Assembly: GCA_018712865.1 (NCBI GenBank)
Contig: DVGH01000029.1
Coordinates: forward strand, 1-64,000
DNA length: 64,000 bases
Direction of reading: 5' to 3'
Source: Scatavimonas merdipullorum
GTDB lineage: Bacteria; Bacillota; Clostridia; Oscillospirales; Acutalibacteraceae
The notes beneath the pieces were generated by a model, which made no database searches, was not told the origin of the DNA, and was given only the letters and a program-made list of their open reading frames with translations. Position 1 is the first letter of the stretch. Each line of letters opens with the position of its first letter. Shown here in pieces: positions 1 to 7,730 of the stretch. The position numbers and the translations under genes are program-made.

Positions 1-539
1 TGATAAGCAACCTTTATCTGAAATGTTTTTCTTTTGTCGTAAACAACACTATGCACAGCTTCACAGAGCTGCGCAAGCCCTTTTTTACTGCGGGCGCTTG
101 TTCCTACAACCGGTACGCCCAGAAGTAAAGCAATTTCGTCCAGGTCAATTTGTATTTTTTTCTTTTTTGCTTCATCCAGCAAATTTACACAGACCACTAC
201 GTTTTTTGTCACTTCTAAAATTTGCAGCGTAAGATTCAGGTTGCGTTCTAAGCAAGTGGCATCCACTACCACAATGACCGCATCGGGCTTTTTAAAACAA
301 ATAAAATCGCGTGCAACTTTTTCTTCTACCGAGCTGGACATAAGCGAATACGTTCCCGGTAAATCCACCAGAGTATATTGCGTTTTTTCGTAAAAATAGC
401 TTCCAAAGGCATTGCTTACCGTTTTGCCTGTCCAGTTGCCCGTATGCTGGTTCATTCCCGTTAGTCCATTAAAGACCGTGCTTTTTCCCACGTTTGGGTT
501 TCCCGCCAGGGCAATGATTTTTTGATCAGCGCTTCCCAT
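1..539 (-). CDS. feoB: Ferrous iron transporter FeoB, N-terminal GTPase part (cut by window edge)
   Basis: FeoB is the inner-membrane Fe(II) uptake protein; its cytosolic N-terminal G domain gates transport. Reading back from the ATG at 539 gives about 179 residues with a complete G-protein motif set: G1 GNPNVGKST (residues 13-21), the conserved Thr37 of switch I, G3 DLPG (59-62), G4 NLLD (119-122, often NMMD in the family) and a G5-like GTSARSKKG. A GGAGG ribosome binding site precedes the ATG. The membrane domain lies beyond the left edge, so the gene is partial only because of the window. It follows feoA by 60 bp, with a hairpin between the two. Identity is very secure. Confidence 0.96.
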   Translation of the reverse strand, partial: MGSADQKIIALAGNPNVGKSTVFNGLTGMNQHTGNWTGKTVSNAFGSYFYEKTQYTLVDLPGTYSLMSSSVEEKVARDFICFKKPDAVIVVVDATCLERNLNLTLQILEVTKNVVVCVNLLDEAKKKKIQIDLDEIALLLGVPVVGTSARSKKGLAQLCEAVHSVVYDKRKTFQIKVAY

Positions 540-556
540 GACTGAATACCTCCTAC

Positions 557-596
557 AAAAAAAGCAGATGACCGTTCAAGCAGCCATCTGCTTTTT
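557..596 (-). terminator. Hairpin with U-tract between feoA and feoB
   Basis: GCAGATG and CATCTGC arms, extended by A/T pairs to about 10 bp (561-570 with 585-594), enclose a 14-nt loop. On the minus strand the stem is followed by a run of seven T. It lies after the feoA stop and ends just before the feoB ribosome binding site, so it could act as a partial terminator or attenuator inside the operon. A-runs and T-runs flank both sides, so it could work on either strand. Confidence 0.6.
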
Positions 597-599
597 AGA

Positions 600-842
600 T
601 TATTCGCTGTATCGTACAAGTATTTTGCTTGCATCTTCGTCACGCAAGGCAATTACTGCTCCTCTTATATAATATGCAATCGGATCCCCACTGGGGCTTT
701 TTTGTAAAGCCTCCACATTTGTGCCTTGTACAAGCCCCAAATCAAGCATTCGCCTTCGTTGCTTACCGTTGGAAAGCAGAGCGGCGACCTTACACCGTTT
801 TCCCACCGGTAAGCTGTTTAATGAAAAAGTATCGGTATGCAT
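600..842 (-). CDS. feoA: FeoA-type ferrous iron transport accessory protein
   Basis: This 80-aa protein has the SH3-like FeoA fold features: an N-terminal LNSLPVGKRCKV strand, the central RRRMLDLGLVQGTNVEAL segment and the C-terminal GAVIALRDEDASKILV segment. FeoA proteins bind FeoB and are thought to support Fe(II) uptake, although the mechanism is still debated. The length matches the family (about 75-85 aa). The ATG at 842 has a GGAGAA ribosome binding site. feoB follows on the same strand, as in the standard feoAB operon. I did not find a clear Fur box upstream. Confidence 0.93.
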   Translation of the reverse strand: MHTDTFSLNSLPVGKRCKVAALLSNGKQRRRMLDLGLVQGTNVEALQKSPSGDPIAYYIRGAVIALRDEDASKILVRYSE

Positions 843-960
843 TTTCTATATCTTCTCCGTTCATTCGGGTTTTCCCGGTATTGCGGCACGGTTATGCCTT
901 TCCTGATTCTTGGTTTTTCTCTTTATTACAATATGCGTTTTTAAAAAACTTTGTTACAAT

Positions 961-1000
961 ACCAAAAGGCGGGCGGAAAATCTTCCGCCCGCTTTTTGGT
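961..1000. terminator. Strong bidirectional terminator
   Basis: A perfect 10-bp GC-rich stem (969-978 with 983-992, GCGGGCGGAA / TTCCGCCCGC) with a 4-nt loop is flanked by ACCAAAA and TTTTTGGT. T-runs follow the stem on both strands. It sits directly behind the 58-aa gene at 1002-1178 on the minus strand and separates it from feoA. Confidence 0.85.
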
Positions 1001-1001
1001 A

Positions 1002-1178
1002 TTACTGCATGGAACTGTTTGTTCCATGCTGGTTGCCTATAATATTTTTATAGCATCGCTCCAGGTCTTCTCTGCAGGAAACCTTCATATTGCTCTGCAT
1101 AATTTGCTCCTGTATCATTACAGGCAGGGAATAAAAATATTCCTGTGCGGATTGGTCCAGCTTTTTTATGTCTGACAT
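1002..1178 (-). CDS. Small conserved-type hypothetical protein, 58 aa
   Basis: A 58-aa reading frame starts at an ATG with an excellent ribosome binding site (GAGGTGATGAAGC before the ATG) and ends two bases before a strong terminator. The product has a short amphipathic pattern (SDIKKLDQSAQEYFYSLPV, then IQEQIMQSN and a CREDLERCY segment). It resembles small Clostridia proteins that carry a sequence like LPxxIQExIMQS, but I cannot give it a function. The combination of ribosome binding site, frame and terminator makes it a real gene in my view. It is transcribed towards feoA but is insulated from it by the terminator. Confidence 0.7.
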   Translation of the reverse strand: MSDIKKLDQSAQEYFYSLPVMIQEQIMQSNMKVSCREDLERCYKNIIGNQHGTNSSMQ

Positions 1179-1237
1179 GCTTCATCACCTCGCAAATAGT
1201 ATAGGCGAAAATAAACAAAATATTTATTGAGTTTGCA

Positions 1238-1265
1238 TTACAGATGGAAAAAAATATGATATAAT
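1238..1265 (+). promoter_or_regulatory. Promoter for the nucleoside phosphorylase gene
   Basis: An extended -10 box, TGATATAAT, ends at 1265. A -35-like TTACAG lies at 1238-1243 with a 16-bp spacer. Transcription would start near 1272, giving a 5' leader of about 65 nt before the ATG at 1337. Confidence 0.6.
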
Positions 1266-1336
1266 ATTTTTATTATAAACTGGTCGCAACCCAGCGAAGC
1301 TCAATGGAAATAAACGTTGCAAGGAGTGTCAGGCAT

Positions 1337-2086
1337 ATGCACCAGCAATATCATATTCATCTTTCCAAGGAGCAGGGCGCGCAGTATGCGATTTTACCAG
1401 GGGACCCAGGCAGGGTCAAGCAGATTGCTTCTTTTTTAGAAAAGCCGCGCTTTGTAGCCTCTAACCGTGAATTTACAACCTATTGCGCTTATCTGGAAGG
1501 AAAAAGCGTCCTTGTAACCTCTACCGGAATAGGCGGTCCTTCCGCCGCTATCGCTTTGGAGGAGCTAGCGTCATGCGGTGTTCATACGGTTATTCGCGTC
1601 GGCACATGCGGCGCTATGCAGCCGGAAATTATGGCGGGTGATTTAATTGTTCCCACCGCTGCGGTCAGAATGGAGGGGACAAGCAGGGAATACGTTCCCA
1701 TTGAATTTCCGGCCGTTTCTGATTTTTCCGTTGTTCAGGCGCTTACCAAGGCTTCACAGTCGCTGCCTGCCTGTGTGCATACGGGGGTTGTACAATCCAA
1801 GGACTCCTTTTACGGTCAACATCGCCCGGACACAATGCCGGCAGGACAAATGCTCCAGAGCAAATGGGAGGCCTGGATAAAAGCCGGAGTGCTTGCTTCT
1901 GAAATGGAGTGCGCAGCCTTATTTACAGTTGCAGCCATCCGAAAAATACGTGCAGGCGCGGTTTTAACAGCTGTCTGGAACCAGCAGCGGCAGGACAAAG
2001 GAATTTATGACAAACCGGTCGATCACACCAGCGCAATCCAGTCTGCAATAGCCGCACTGCGTCTGCTCATCCAACAAAACGGGTGA
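1337..2086 (+). CDS. Nucleoside phosphorylase, uridine phosphorylase-like
   Basis: The 249-aa protein belongs to the trimeric/hexameric PNP-UDP family, which splits nucleosides with phosphate into base and ribose 1-phosphate for salvage. Visible family motifs are the phosphate-binding GDPGR (22-26), STGIGGPS (62-69), RVGTCGA (87-93) and the ribose-binding SEMECAAL near residue 195. The wording of these motifs is closest to uridine phosphorylase (Udp), for example GIGGPSxxIAxEEL and LEFPAVxDF. The ATG at 1337 is preferred over an upstream in-frame ATG at 1304 because AAGGAG lies ten bases before it. Substrate preference (uridine or another nucleoside) is inferred. cwlD follows after 18 bp. Confidence 0.88.
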   Translation: MHQQYHIHLSKEQGAQYAILPGDPGRVKQIASFLEKPRFVASNREFTTYCAYLEGKSVLVTSTGIGGPSAAIALEELASCGVHTVIRVGTCGAMQPEIMAGDLIVPTAAVRMEGTSREYVPIEFPAVSDFSVVQALTKASQSLPACVHTGVVQSKDSFYGQHRPDTMPAGQMLQSKWEAWIKAGVLASEMECAALFTVAAIRKIRAGAVLTAVWNQQRQDKGIYDKPVDHTSAIQSAIAALRLLIQQNG

Positions 2087-2104
2087 TTTTTCTTATTTAC
2101 GCCA

Positions 2105-2899
2105 ATGAATTGCGTCTTATTTTTTGCGCAGAAACATAAAAATGGGTATAAGCTTTTTATGGGATGTGGTTTTTTGGTTGTACGCGCAAAATGGATGCTT
2201 TTTTATATACTGGTTTTTCTTTTTTCCGCGACCGCGATGTTTTTTATGGCGACCGCTTTTCATACGGTGGCAACACAGGCAGAAAATAAAGAAAACGTAG
2301 CAGCCGCTGCGCCGGTTATTATCCTGGATGCAGGCCACGGTGGGGAAGACGGCGGGGCTGTCAGCACCGATGGGACCATGGAAAAAGACATTAATCTGGA
2401 CATTACACTGCGGCTGCGCGATCTTTTTGCGGCAAGCGGCTGCAAAGTAATTTTGACGCGGGCACAAGACACAGCCATTTATGATGATGGTGCCTCCACC
2501 TTAAAAGAAAAAAAGATTTCCGATATGAAAAACCGTTTGGAGCTGTTCAACAGCTTGGAAAACGGTATTGTTCTGAGCATACATCAAAATCAATTTTCAC
2601 AAACGCAATACAGCGGCACACAAGTTTTTTATTCCCCCAATACGCAAGAAAGCGCAGATTTGGCAGAAAGCATACGCGCTTCTGTAACGGGGATGCTACA
2701 GCCACAAAACACAAGGGAAAATAAAAAGGCAACCAAAGATATTTATTTGCTATACCACACACAAACACCAGCAGTCATTGTAGAATGCGGCTTTTTATCC
2801 AATGAAAAGGAGCTTGCCCTGCTTCAGTCAGCCGAATATCGGCAGCAAATGGCATTTGCCATTTATTGCGGCTGTCTGGATTATTTTCAAAAACATTAG
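2105..2899 (+). CDS. cwlD: N-acetylmuramoyl-L-alanine amidase, CwlD-like
   Basis: An Amidase_3 zinc enzyme that cleaves the lactyl-peptide bond of peptidoglycan. One N-terminal membrane segment (about 31-50) is followed by a catalytic domain. Zinc ligands are visible as H78 in DAGHGGEDGG, E93 in MEKDINLD and H160 in SIHQN, with catalytic E227 in VECGFLSN. The short single-domain architecture with a signal anchor matches CwlD, which makes muramic-delta-lactam in the spore cortex together with PdaA; this role is inferred. The start is uncertain: no ribosome binding site is obvious for 2105, and the in-frame ATG at 2159 or 2195 (residue 31, just before the membrane segment) may be the true start. 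Confidence 0.85.
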   Translation: MNCVLFFAQKHKNGYKLFMGCGFLVVRAKWMLFYILVFLFSATAMFFMATAFHTVATQAENKENVAAAAPVIILDAGHGGEDGGAVSTDGTMEKDINLDITLRLRDLFAASGCKVILTRAQDTAIYDDGASTLKEKKISDMKNRLELFNSLENGIVLSIHQNQFSQTQYSGTQVFYSPNTQESADLAESIRASVTGMLQPQNTRENKKATKDIYLLYHTQTPAVIVECGFLSNEKELALLQSAEYRQQMAFAIYCGCLDYFQKH

Positions 2900-2931
2900 G
2901 ATATGTATAAAAATGGGGTGAATATAAAATT

Positions 2932-4308
2932 ATGGCACAAAAACCAAAAAGCATTTATCTTTGTTCACAGTGTGGATACGAATCCCCCAAATGGTCAGGA
3001 AAATGCCCGGGATGCGGGCAATGGAACACCATGCATGAAGAAATAAAAACAGCAGCGGTCAATGTGGCGAGCGGGTCTTTGAAGTCCCGCTCCTTTGCAA
3101 AGCCAGTAGCACTAACGGAGATTTCTTCAGAGGATGAACAGCGTTATAAAACGGGATTAGGAGAGCTCGACCGTGTGCTTGGTGGCGGTATTGTAAAAGG
3201 TTCGTTGGTGCTTTTGGGCGGCGACCCGGGGATCGGAAAATCGACCATATTGCTGCAAATCTGCCATTATTTGGGGGATACACTAAAAATATTATATGTT
3301 TCCGGGGAAGAGTCCCGCCGTCAGCTCAAACTGCGTGCCGACCGTTTGGAGGTAAATAATGAAAATATTTCCGTTTTAACAGAAACAGATATAGAAGCCG
3401 TATGCGAGCTGATCCGTTGCGAAAAGCCGGATCTGGTCATGGTCGATTCCATCCAAACGATGAACCTGACGGAGCTTTCTTCTTCTCCGGGGAGTGTAAC
3501 GCAGGTGCGGGAATGCACCAATCTTTTAATGCGAACGGCAAAGCTTTTAGATATCCCCATCCTTGTTGTAGGCCATGTCAATAAAGACGGAGCCATTGCC
3601 GGCCCAAAGGTTCTTGAGCATATTGTTGACGCTGTACTGTATTTTGAAGGCGATAAGCAAATGTCCTACAGAATTTTGCGAGCTGTCAAAAACAGGTATG
3701 GCTCCACCAACGAAATTGGCGTGTTCCAAATGGGGGATCGTGGACTGGCAGAAGTGGAAAACCCTTCGCTCATGCTGCTTTCCGGCAGGCCTCGCCATGT
3801 TTCAGGCACCTGTGTTGCCTGTGCAATGGAGGGTACCCGTCCAATCCTTGCCGAGGTGCAGGGGCTTGCAACCACAACAGGCTTTGGCAATCCGCGCAGG
3901 ATGTCCACGGGCTTTGATTACAACCGTATGTCGTTGCTTCTGGCCGTCTTGGAAAAGCGTGCGGGCTACTTTTTTTCAAATGTGGATGCCTATATTAATG
4001 TGGTGGGCGGCCTGCGCCTGGATGAGCCCGCCGTAGATCTTGCCGTAGCGATGGCGCTTGTCAGCAGCTTAAAGGATATGCCTGTTTTGGAAAATGCGCT
4101 TGCATTTGGGGAAATTGGCCTTGCCGGGGAAATCCGCTCGGTATCGCATGCAGAAGCCAGAGCAGCCGAGGCCGCAAGACTGGGTTTTTCCCGCTGTGTT
4201 TTACCATATCATAATATAAAAATGATCAGTAGCAGTGTAAAAAATTCGATTGAACTGGTCGGCGTCCGCAACATCAGGGATGCGTTTGACGCGCTTTCGA
4301 GCCATTGA
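2932..4308 (+). CDS. radA: DNA repair ATPase RadA (Sms)
   Basis: RadA is a RecA-like hexameric ATPase that promotes branch migration during recombination and repair. The 458-aa protein shows the N-terminal four-cysteine zinc finger (C11, C14, C25, C28), Walker A GGDPGIGKST (96-105), the RadA-specific KNRYG motif (253-257) and a C-terminal Lon-protease-like domain (GLRLDEPAVDLAVA, then GEIGLAGEIRSVSH). The length is normal. A GGGGTGA ribosome binding site precedes the ATG. The 3' end overlaps 35 bp of a small convergent gene on the other strand. Confidence 0.97.
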   Translation: MAQKPKSIYLCSQCGYESPKWSGKCPGCGQWNTMHEEIKTAAVNVASGSLKSRSFAKPVALTEISSEDEQRYKTGLGELDRVLGGGIVKGSLVLLGGDPGIGKSTILLQICHYLGDTLKILYVSGEESRRQLKLRADRLEVNNENISVLTETDIEAVCELIRCEKPDLVMVDSIQTMNLTELSSSPGSVTQVRECTNLLMRTAKLLDIPILVVGHVNKDGAIAGPKVLEHIVDAVLYFEGDKQMSYRILRAVKNRYGSTNEIGVFQMGDRGLAEVENPSLMLLSGRPRHVSGTCVACAMEGTRPILAEVQGLATTTGFGNPRRMSTGFDYNRMSLLLAVLEKRAGYFFSNVDAYINVVGGLRLDEPAVDLAVAMALVSSLKDMPVLENALAFGEIGLAGEIRSVSHAEARAAEAARLGFSRCVLPYHNIKMISSSVKNSIELVGVRNIRDAFDALSSH

Positions 4309-4441
4309 TTTCCTTTTTTGCCGCAATATAGTAAGCGCAACCTTTTTCTGTGTTGTTATTGGTAACTAAAGAGGGCTTTTCCAAATTGCAATAACCCTCT
4401 TTCTGATAGATACAATCACAGTCACAAGGTATTAATGTCAT
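4274..4441 (-). CDS. Small Cys-rich protein, 55 aa
   Basis: The reading frame from the ATG at 4441 has a near-ideal GGAGG ribosome binding site seven bases upstream. The peptide carries a cysteine pattern CDCDCIYQKEGYCNL followed by KGCAYY, six cysteines in total counting both parts. It resembles a widespread small Clostridia family often labelled hydroxymyristoyl-ACP dehydratase in databases, a label its size does not support. Cys spacing suggests metal binding or a disulfide knot, but this is only inference. Its last 35 bp run antisense into the end of radA. Confidence 0.75.
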   Translation of the reverse strand: MTLIPCDCDCIYQKEGYCNLEKPSLVTNNNTEKGCAYYIAAKKEINGSKARQTHP

Positions 4442-4564
4442 ACAATCGCCTCCGTTTTTAGAATTGAAAAACAAAGGCAAAATATACACATTTTTGCAAA
4501 ATAAAATTCATTCATAAATTCTCCTTCTCTTCGAATAATAAACGGGGATAAGGAGATGGTGATA

Positions 4565-5614
4565 TTGAAAAAATACGTTGCTTTGGTTGTTGCAACACTT
4601 TTACTTACGGGCGGCGCTTTTTTTGCAGGCGAAGCAATCAAGCGCTCTGTCCCTTTTGTTTCTGTCAGCAAAATTGAACCGACGACCATAGAAGATACCG
4701 TCGTTTGCAGTGGGAAGGTAGAATATTTCCAAAGCCGTGATATACGGATCCTGACCGGTGGAACGATTGAAACGTTTTCCGTCAAAAAAGGCGATAAGGT
4801 CAAAGCAGGACAGGTGCTTGCAAAAGTAACCGCAAAGGGCCAATCAGAAAATACAGCAGAAGCAGAAAAAAACAAAGATTCTGTAAATACGCAGGAAATT
4901 TATCAGGCAGTCATCAACGGCGACTACAGTGTGCTGGATAATTACGACGCCCTTTTGGAAAGCGCCGGTACAGACAGTATACCGGCCGCAGAAGAAGATT
5001 TTGTACAAACCGTTACGTCCCCAATCAGCGGCACAGTAAAAGAAATACATTACAGCGAACAGGAATATGCTCCCTCCGGTGAGGTTCTTCTGACAGTTGT
5101 GTCCGACGGGCGTTTACAGGTAACCTTACCTGTAAGTGAAGCGAAAATCAGCGAAATTCAGCTGGGACAGCAGGCCGTTATAACGGGCAGCGGCTTCAAA
5201 GACAGCGTTTATACAGGGGAGGTTACCTCTATTGATAACGAGGCAAAGCAAACAACAACCACCGCCGGTAAGGAAACCACAGTCGATGTGACCGTTAGCA
5301 TAAAGGATCCGGGAAAAGATATAAAGCCGGGATATACCGCTAAATGCACAATTACATCTTCCGTTAAGACAGACGCCCTGCTGTTGCCATATCAGGCCGT
5401 TCTTGCCGAAGATAACGGCAAAGAATTTGTCTATCTGTATGACGATGGAAAGGCTGCAAAAAAGTACGTAGAAACCGACGGAGAATATACAGGCGGACTG
5501 GAAGTATTGCGTGGTATAGAACAAAACGATTTTGTTATTACAACGCCAGATAATTTACATGATAAATCTATTGTCAAATTGAAAGAAGAAAGCGCGGTGG
5601 TAGATCTTGCCTGA
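4565..5614 (+). CDS. MacA-like periplasmic/extracytoplasmic adaptor subunit
   Basis: The product (about 349 aa) begins with a membrane anchor (roughly residues 4-20) and then shows the membrane-fusion-protein fold: a barrel-sandwich half (GGTIETFSVKKGDKVKAGQVLAKV), a short connecting region instead of a long hairpin, the second half (TSPISGTVKEIHYSEQEYAPSGEVLL) and beta-barrel segments with GYTAKCTI. Such adaptors work with MacB-type ABC permeases to export peptides or drugs, or to sense envelope stress. The TTG at 4565 is preferred as start: AAGGAG lies nine bases before it, whereas the in-frame ATG at 4556 directly abuts AAGGAG. The gene overlaps the permease gene by 8 bp. Confidence 0.85.
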   Translation: MKKYVALVVATLLLTGGAFFAGEAIKRSVPFVSVSKIEPTTIEDTVVCSGKVEYFQSRDIRILTGGTIETFSVKKGDKVKAGQVLAKVTAKGQSENTAEAEKNKDSVNTQEIYQAVINGDYSVLDNYDALLESAGTDSIPAAEEDFVQTVTSPISGTVKEIHYSEQEYAPSGEVLLTVVSDGRLQVTLPVSEAKISEIQLGQQAVITGSGFKDSVYTGEVTSIDNEAKQTTTTAGKETTVDVTVSIKDPGKDIKPGYTAKCTITSSVKTDALLLPYQAVLAEDNGKEFVYLYDDGKAAKKYVETDGEYTGGLEVLRGIEQNDFVITTPDNLHDKSIVKLKEESAVVDLA

Positions 5615-6794
5615 TCTTATTTCTGCCGCTTTAAAAAACATACTGCGTAAAAAGGGAAGAAGCGCGCTTACAATGTCCGGCATCGCCATTGGCGTTGCAT
5701 CCGTTATTATTATTAGCTGTATCAGCTCCTGCGGAACGCTGGCCGTAAACGAAGAACTAGACAGCCTGGGCCTTGGCGGACTCACAATCAGTGCAAGCGA
5801 CGGCAGTACGGCTCCGCTAACAGACGAAGAGCTTGCAATAATCACAGATTTTTCTGAGGTTACAGATGCAACGCCTGTATTAATCCAGACAACGGAAGTA
5901 TACAGTCAAAAACAAAAGCAGGATGCTTTTGTTTGGGGGATTGACAGCGCTGCAAAAGACGCCGTATCCTTAAAACTTTTGTACGGCAGGTTTTTAAACC
6001 ATGCAGACATTGGCAGCAGCGCAAAGGTCTGTATGGTGGATCGGACTTTTGCAAACACCATTTACAAAAGAGATAACGTGGTTGGCAAGCAAATTTCTAT
6101 AAAAAGCGGTGACCTTATAGAAAATTACAGCATTGTCGGCGTTATCAGCACAGGCAGCGGACTTTTGCAAAATGCTATGGGAACGTATTTGCCCAATTTT
6201 ATTTATGCGCCATATACAACGGTTCAGGAGTCGACCGGAACAAGCGGCTACCACCAGATTATCCTTAAGGTAAACGATGTATCAAACCTGGATATGCTCA
6301 GCGAAAGCATCCTAAAAAAGCTTAACAACGCAAATGGAGTTTCAGACGGCTATAAAGCTACCAATCTTGCAAAACAGCGCGACATCCTTTTAAATATTCT
6401 GGACATTGTTACGCTGATTTTAAGCGCAGTAGGCGCCGTGTCGCTTGTTGTGGCCAGTTTAAGCATTATGACCGTTATGCTTGTGTCTGTCAGTGAGCGC
6501 ACACGTGAAATTGGGATAAAAAAATCAATTGGTGCCAAAAAAAGCGTTATTATGGCAGAATTTTTAACCGAAGCAGCACTCATATCGCTTGTTGGGTGTA
6601 TTGTCGGTGTAATTGCCGGGATCCTGATCTCTTTTGCAGGCGCTAATTTATTTTCAATCACCCTAAATGTCAACTATTTTATTATATTTTTTACTTGTAT
6701 ATTTTCTCTGCTGACAGGCGTTATATTCGGCGTATATCCAGCCCTAAAGGCGGCAAAACTCAAGCCGGTAACCGCACTCAGAGTAAATAGCTGA
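5607..6794 (+). CDS. MacB/FtsX-type ABC transporter permease
   Basis: A 395-aa membrane protein with the MacB layout: one N-terminal helix (about 18-42, after ALKNILRKKGRSALTMSG), a large extracytoplasmic MacB_PCD-like domain, then three C-terminal helices of the FtsX domain with the typical VSERTREIGIKKSIGA coupling segment around residue 290. The TTG start overlaps the adaptor stop codon by 8 bp and is needed to keep the conserved N-terminal segment. No ABC ATPase gene is adjacent: the next gene is a DUF6873-like protein. The partner ATPase must be encoded elsewhere, or the pair has another mode of action. Confidence 0.88.
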   Translation: MPDLISAALKNILRKKGRSALTMSGIAIGVASVIIISCISSCGTLAVNEELDSLGLGGLTISASDGSTAPLTDEELAIITDFSEVTDATPVLIQTTEVYSQKQKQDAFVWGIDSAAKDAVSLKLLYGRFLNHADIGSSAKVCMVDRTFANTIYKRDNVVGKQISIKSGDLIENYSIVGVISTGSGLLQNAMGTYLPNFIYAPYTTVQESTGTSGYHQIILKVNDVSNLDMLSESILKKLNNANGVSDGYKATNLAKQRDILLNILDIVTLILSAVGAVSLVVASLSIMTVMLVSVSERTREIGIKKSIGAKKSVIMAEFLTEAALISLVGCIVGVIAGILISFAGANLFSITLNVNYFIIFFTCIFSLLTGVIFGVYPALKAAKLKPVTALRVNS

Positions 6795-6834
6795 CGGCTT
6801 TCATATATTCATATAGCGAAAAGGATTTTGATTT

Positions 6835-7620
6835 ATGCAGTATATAGAGCATGCCGGACTTCCCCAAAATAAAGTCCGGCACATGGTCCTTTCAGGTGAA
6901 TATCCGCTTTTTATCAAAAGGGTGCAGGCGCTTGGACTTTCTGTTATAAAGACGGCACCATGCCGTACTTTACCTTTTTATGAGCGCTATCACGCCGATC
7001 TGCAGTGCCTGCATCTGGGCGGGGTAAACAGCGTTATTTTAAAAGAAAATATACATTTACAAAATGCCTTTGCCGCAAATAAGCTTGCTTTCATGCAAAG
7101 TAAACGCACTGCAACGCCGGCATATCCGCACAATACTCTTTTAAACTGCGCCGTTGTTGAAAAATTTGTGTTCTGCCATAAAAAAGCGGTCGATGCCAGG
7201 GTGTTGGATATTTGTGAAAAAATTAACAAAGAGGCCGTATTTGTCCGACAAGGGTACACAAGGTGTTCCACAGCCGTTATTGCGCCAAAAGCCCTGATCA
7301 CGGCAGACCCGTCTATTTACCTGGCGGCAAAAGAACATAAGCTCGATGTTTTAAAAATACAGGAAGGGTACATTGACCTTCCAGGATATACATATGGTTT
7401 TATCGGTGGCTGCTGCGGCTTTATAGACCAAAATACACTTGGCTTTAGCGGTAACATTACAAAGCATCCGGATTATTCAAATATGAAAGATTTTGCAAAA
7501 AATTATGGCGTGGATCTGTATAGCCTTGCAGATTGCATGCTCACTGATATTGGCGGACTGCTGCCAATTACAGAGGATTGCACAAACAGCAGAAAAGATT
7601 TGCAGCCATACACAGATTGA
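6835..7620 (+). CDS. DUF6873-like protein (GME fold suggested)
   Basis: A 261-aa soluble protein. I recognise it as similar to DUF6873 proteins, which are annotated as having the guanidino-group-modifying (GME) fold of arginine deiminase and amidinotransferase enzymes. Candidate conserved features are HADLQCLHLGG (about 53-63), the segment GYTYGFIGGCCGFID (about 185-199) with GFSGNITKHPDY after it, and DIGGLLPI near the C-terminus. I cannot confirm a Cys-His catalytic set, so no activity is assigned. AAGGA lies nine bases before the ATG. It follows the permease gene after 40 bp and may be cotranscribed with it. Confidence 0.65.
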   Translation: MQYIEHAGLPQNKVRHMVLSGEYPLFIKRVQALGLSVIKTAPCRTLPFYERYHADLQCLHLGGVNSVILKENIHLQNAFAANKLAFMQSKRTATPAYPHNTLLNCAVVEKFVFCHKKAVDARVLDICEKINKEAVFVRQGYTRCSTAVIAPKALITADPSIYLAAKEHKLDVLKIQEGYIDLPGYTYGFIGGCCGFIDQNTLGFSGNITKHPDYSNMKDFAKNYGVDLYSLADCMLTDIGGLLPITEDCTNSRKDLQPYTD

Positions 7621-7628
7621 TATATAAT
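7600..7628 (+). promoter_or_regulatory. Promoter for the xerC leader
   Basis: TTGCAG at 7600-7605 and TATAAT at 7623-7628 are separated by exactly 17 bp. The -35 box lies inside the end of the DUF6873-like gene. Transcription would begin near 7635, about 120 nt before the probable xerC start, leaving an unusually rich leader. Confidence 0.7.
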
Positions 7629-7661
7629 AATAATATAAAAAGCATGATGAAAGGAGGCGCT

Positions 7662-7730
7662 TTGGGCAAAAACTGGGATTTCAAAATAGAAAACCTCCCC
7701 TCACTTATACAAAATATTCATTTTGTATAA
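7662..7730 (+). CDS. Possible 22-aa leader peptide before xerC
   Basis: A TTG at 7662 has the best ribosome binding site in this region (AAAGGAGG, four bases away). It opens a 22-codon frame (G-K-N-W-D-F-K-I-E-N and so on) that ends with TAA inside the right arm of the palindrome at 7702-7733. An in-frame ATG at 7647 would give 27 codons. I do not recognise the peptide. Translation through the palindrome could control xerC expression. This may also be chance; the ribosome binding site is the only strong evidence. Confidence 0.35.
   Translation: MGKNWDFKIENLPSLIQNIHFV

Noticed and set aside
461..652. 63-codon minus-strand frame overlapping the ends of feoA and feoB
   Set aside because: It crosses both real genes out of frame and has no ribosome binding site.
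1266..1336. A purine or preQ1-type riboswitch in the leader of the nucleoside phosphorylase gene
   Set aside because: I looked for conserved loop and core sequences of these riboswitches and saw none in the roughly 70-nt leader.
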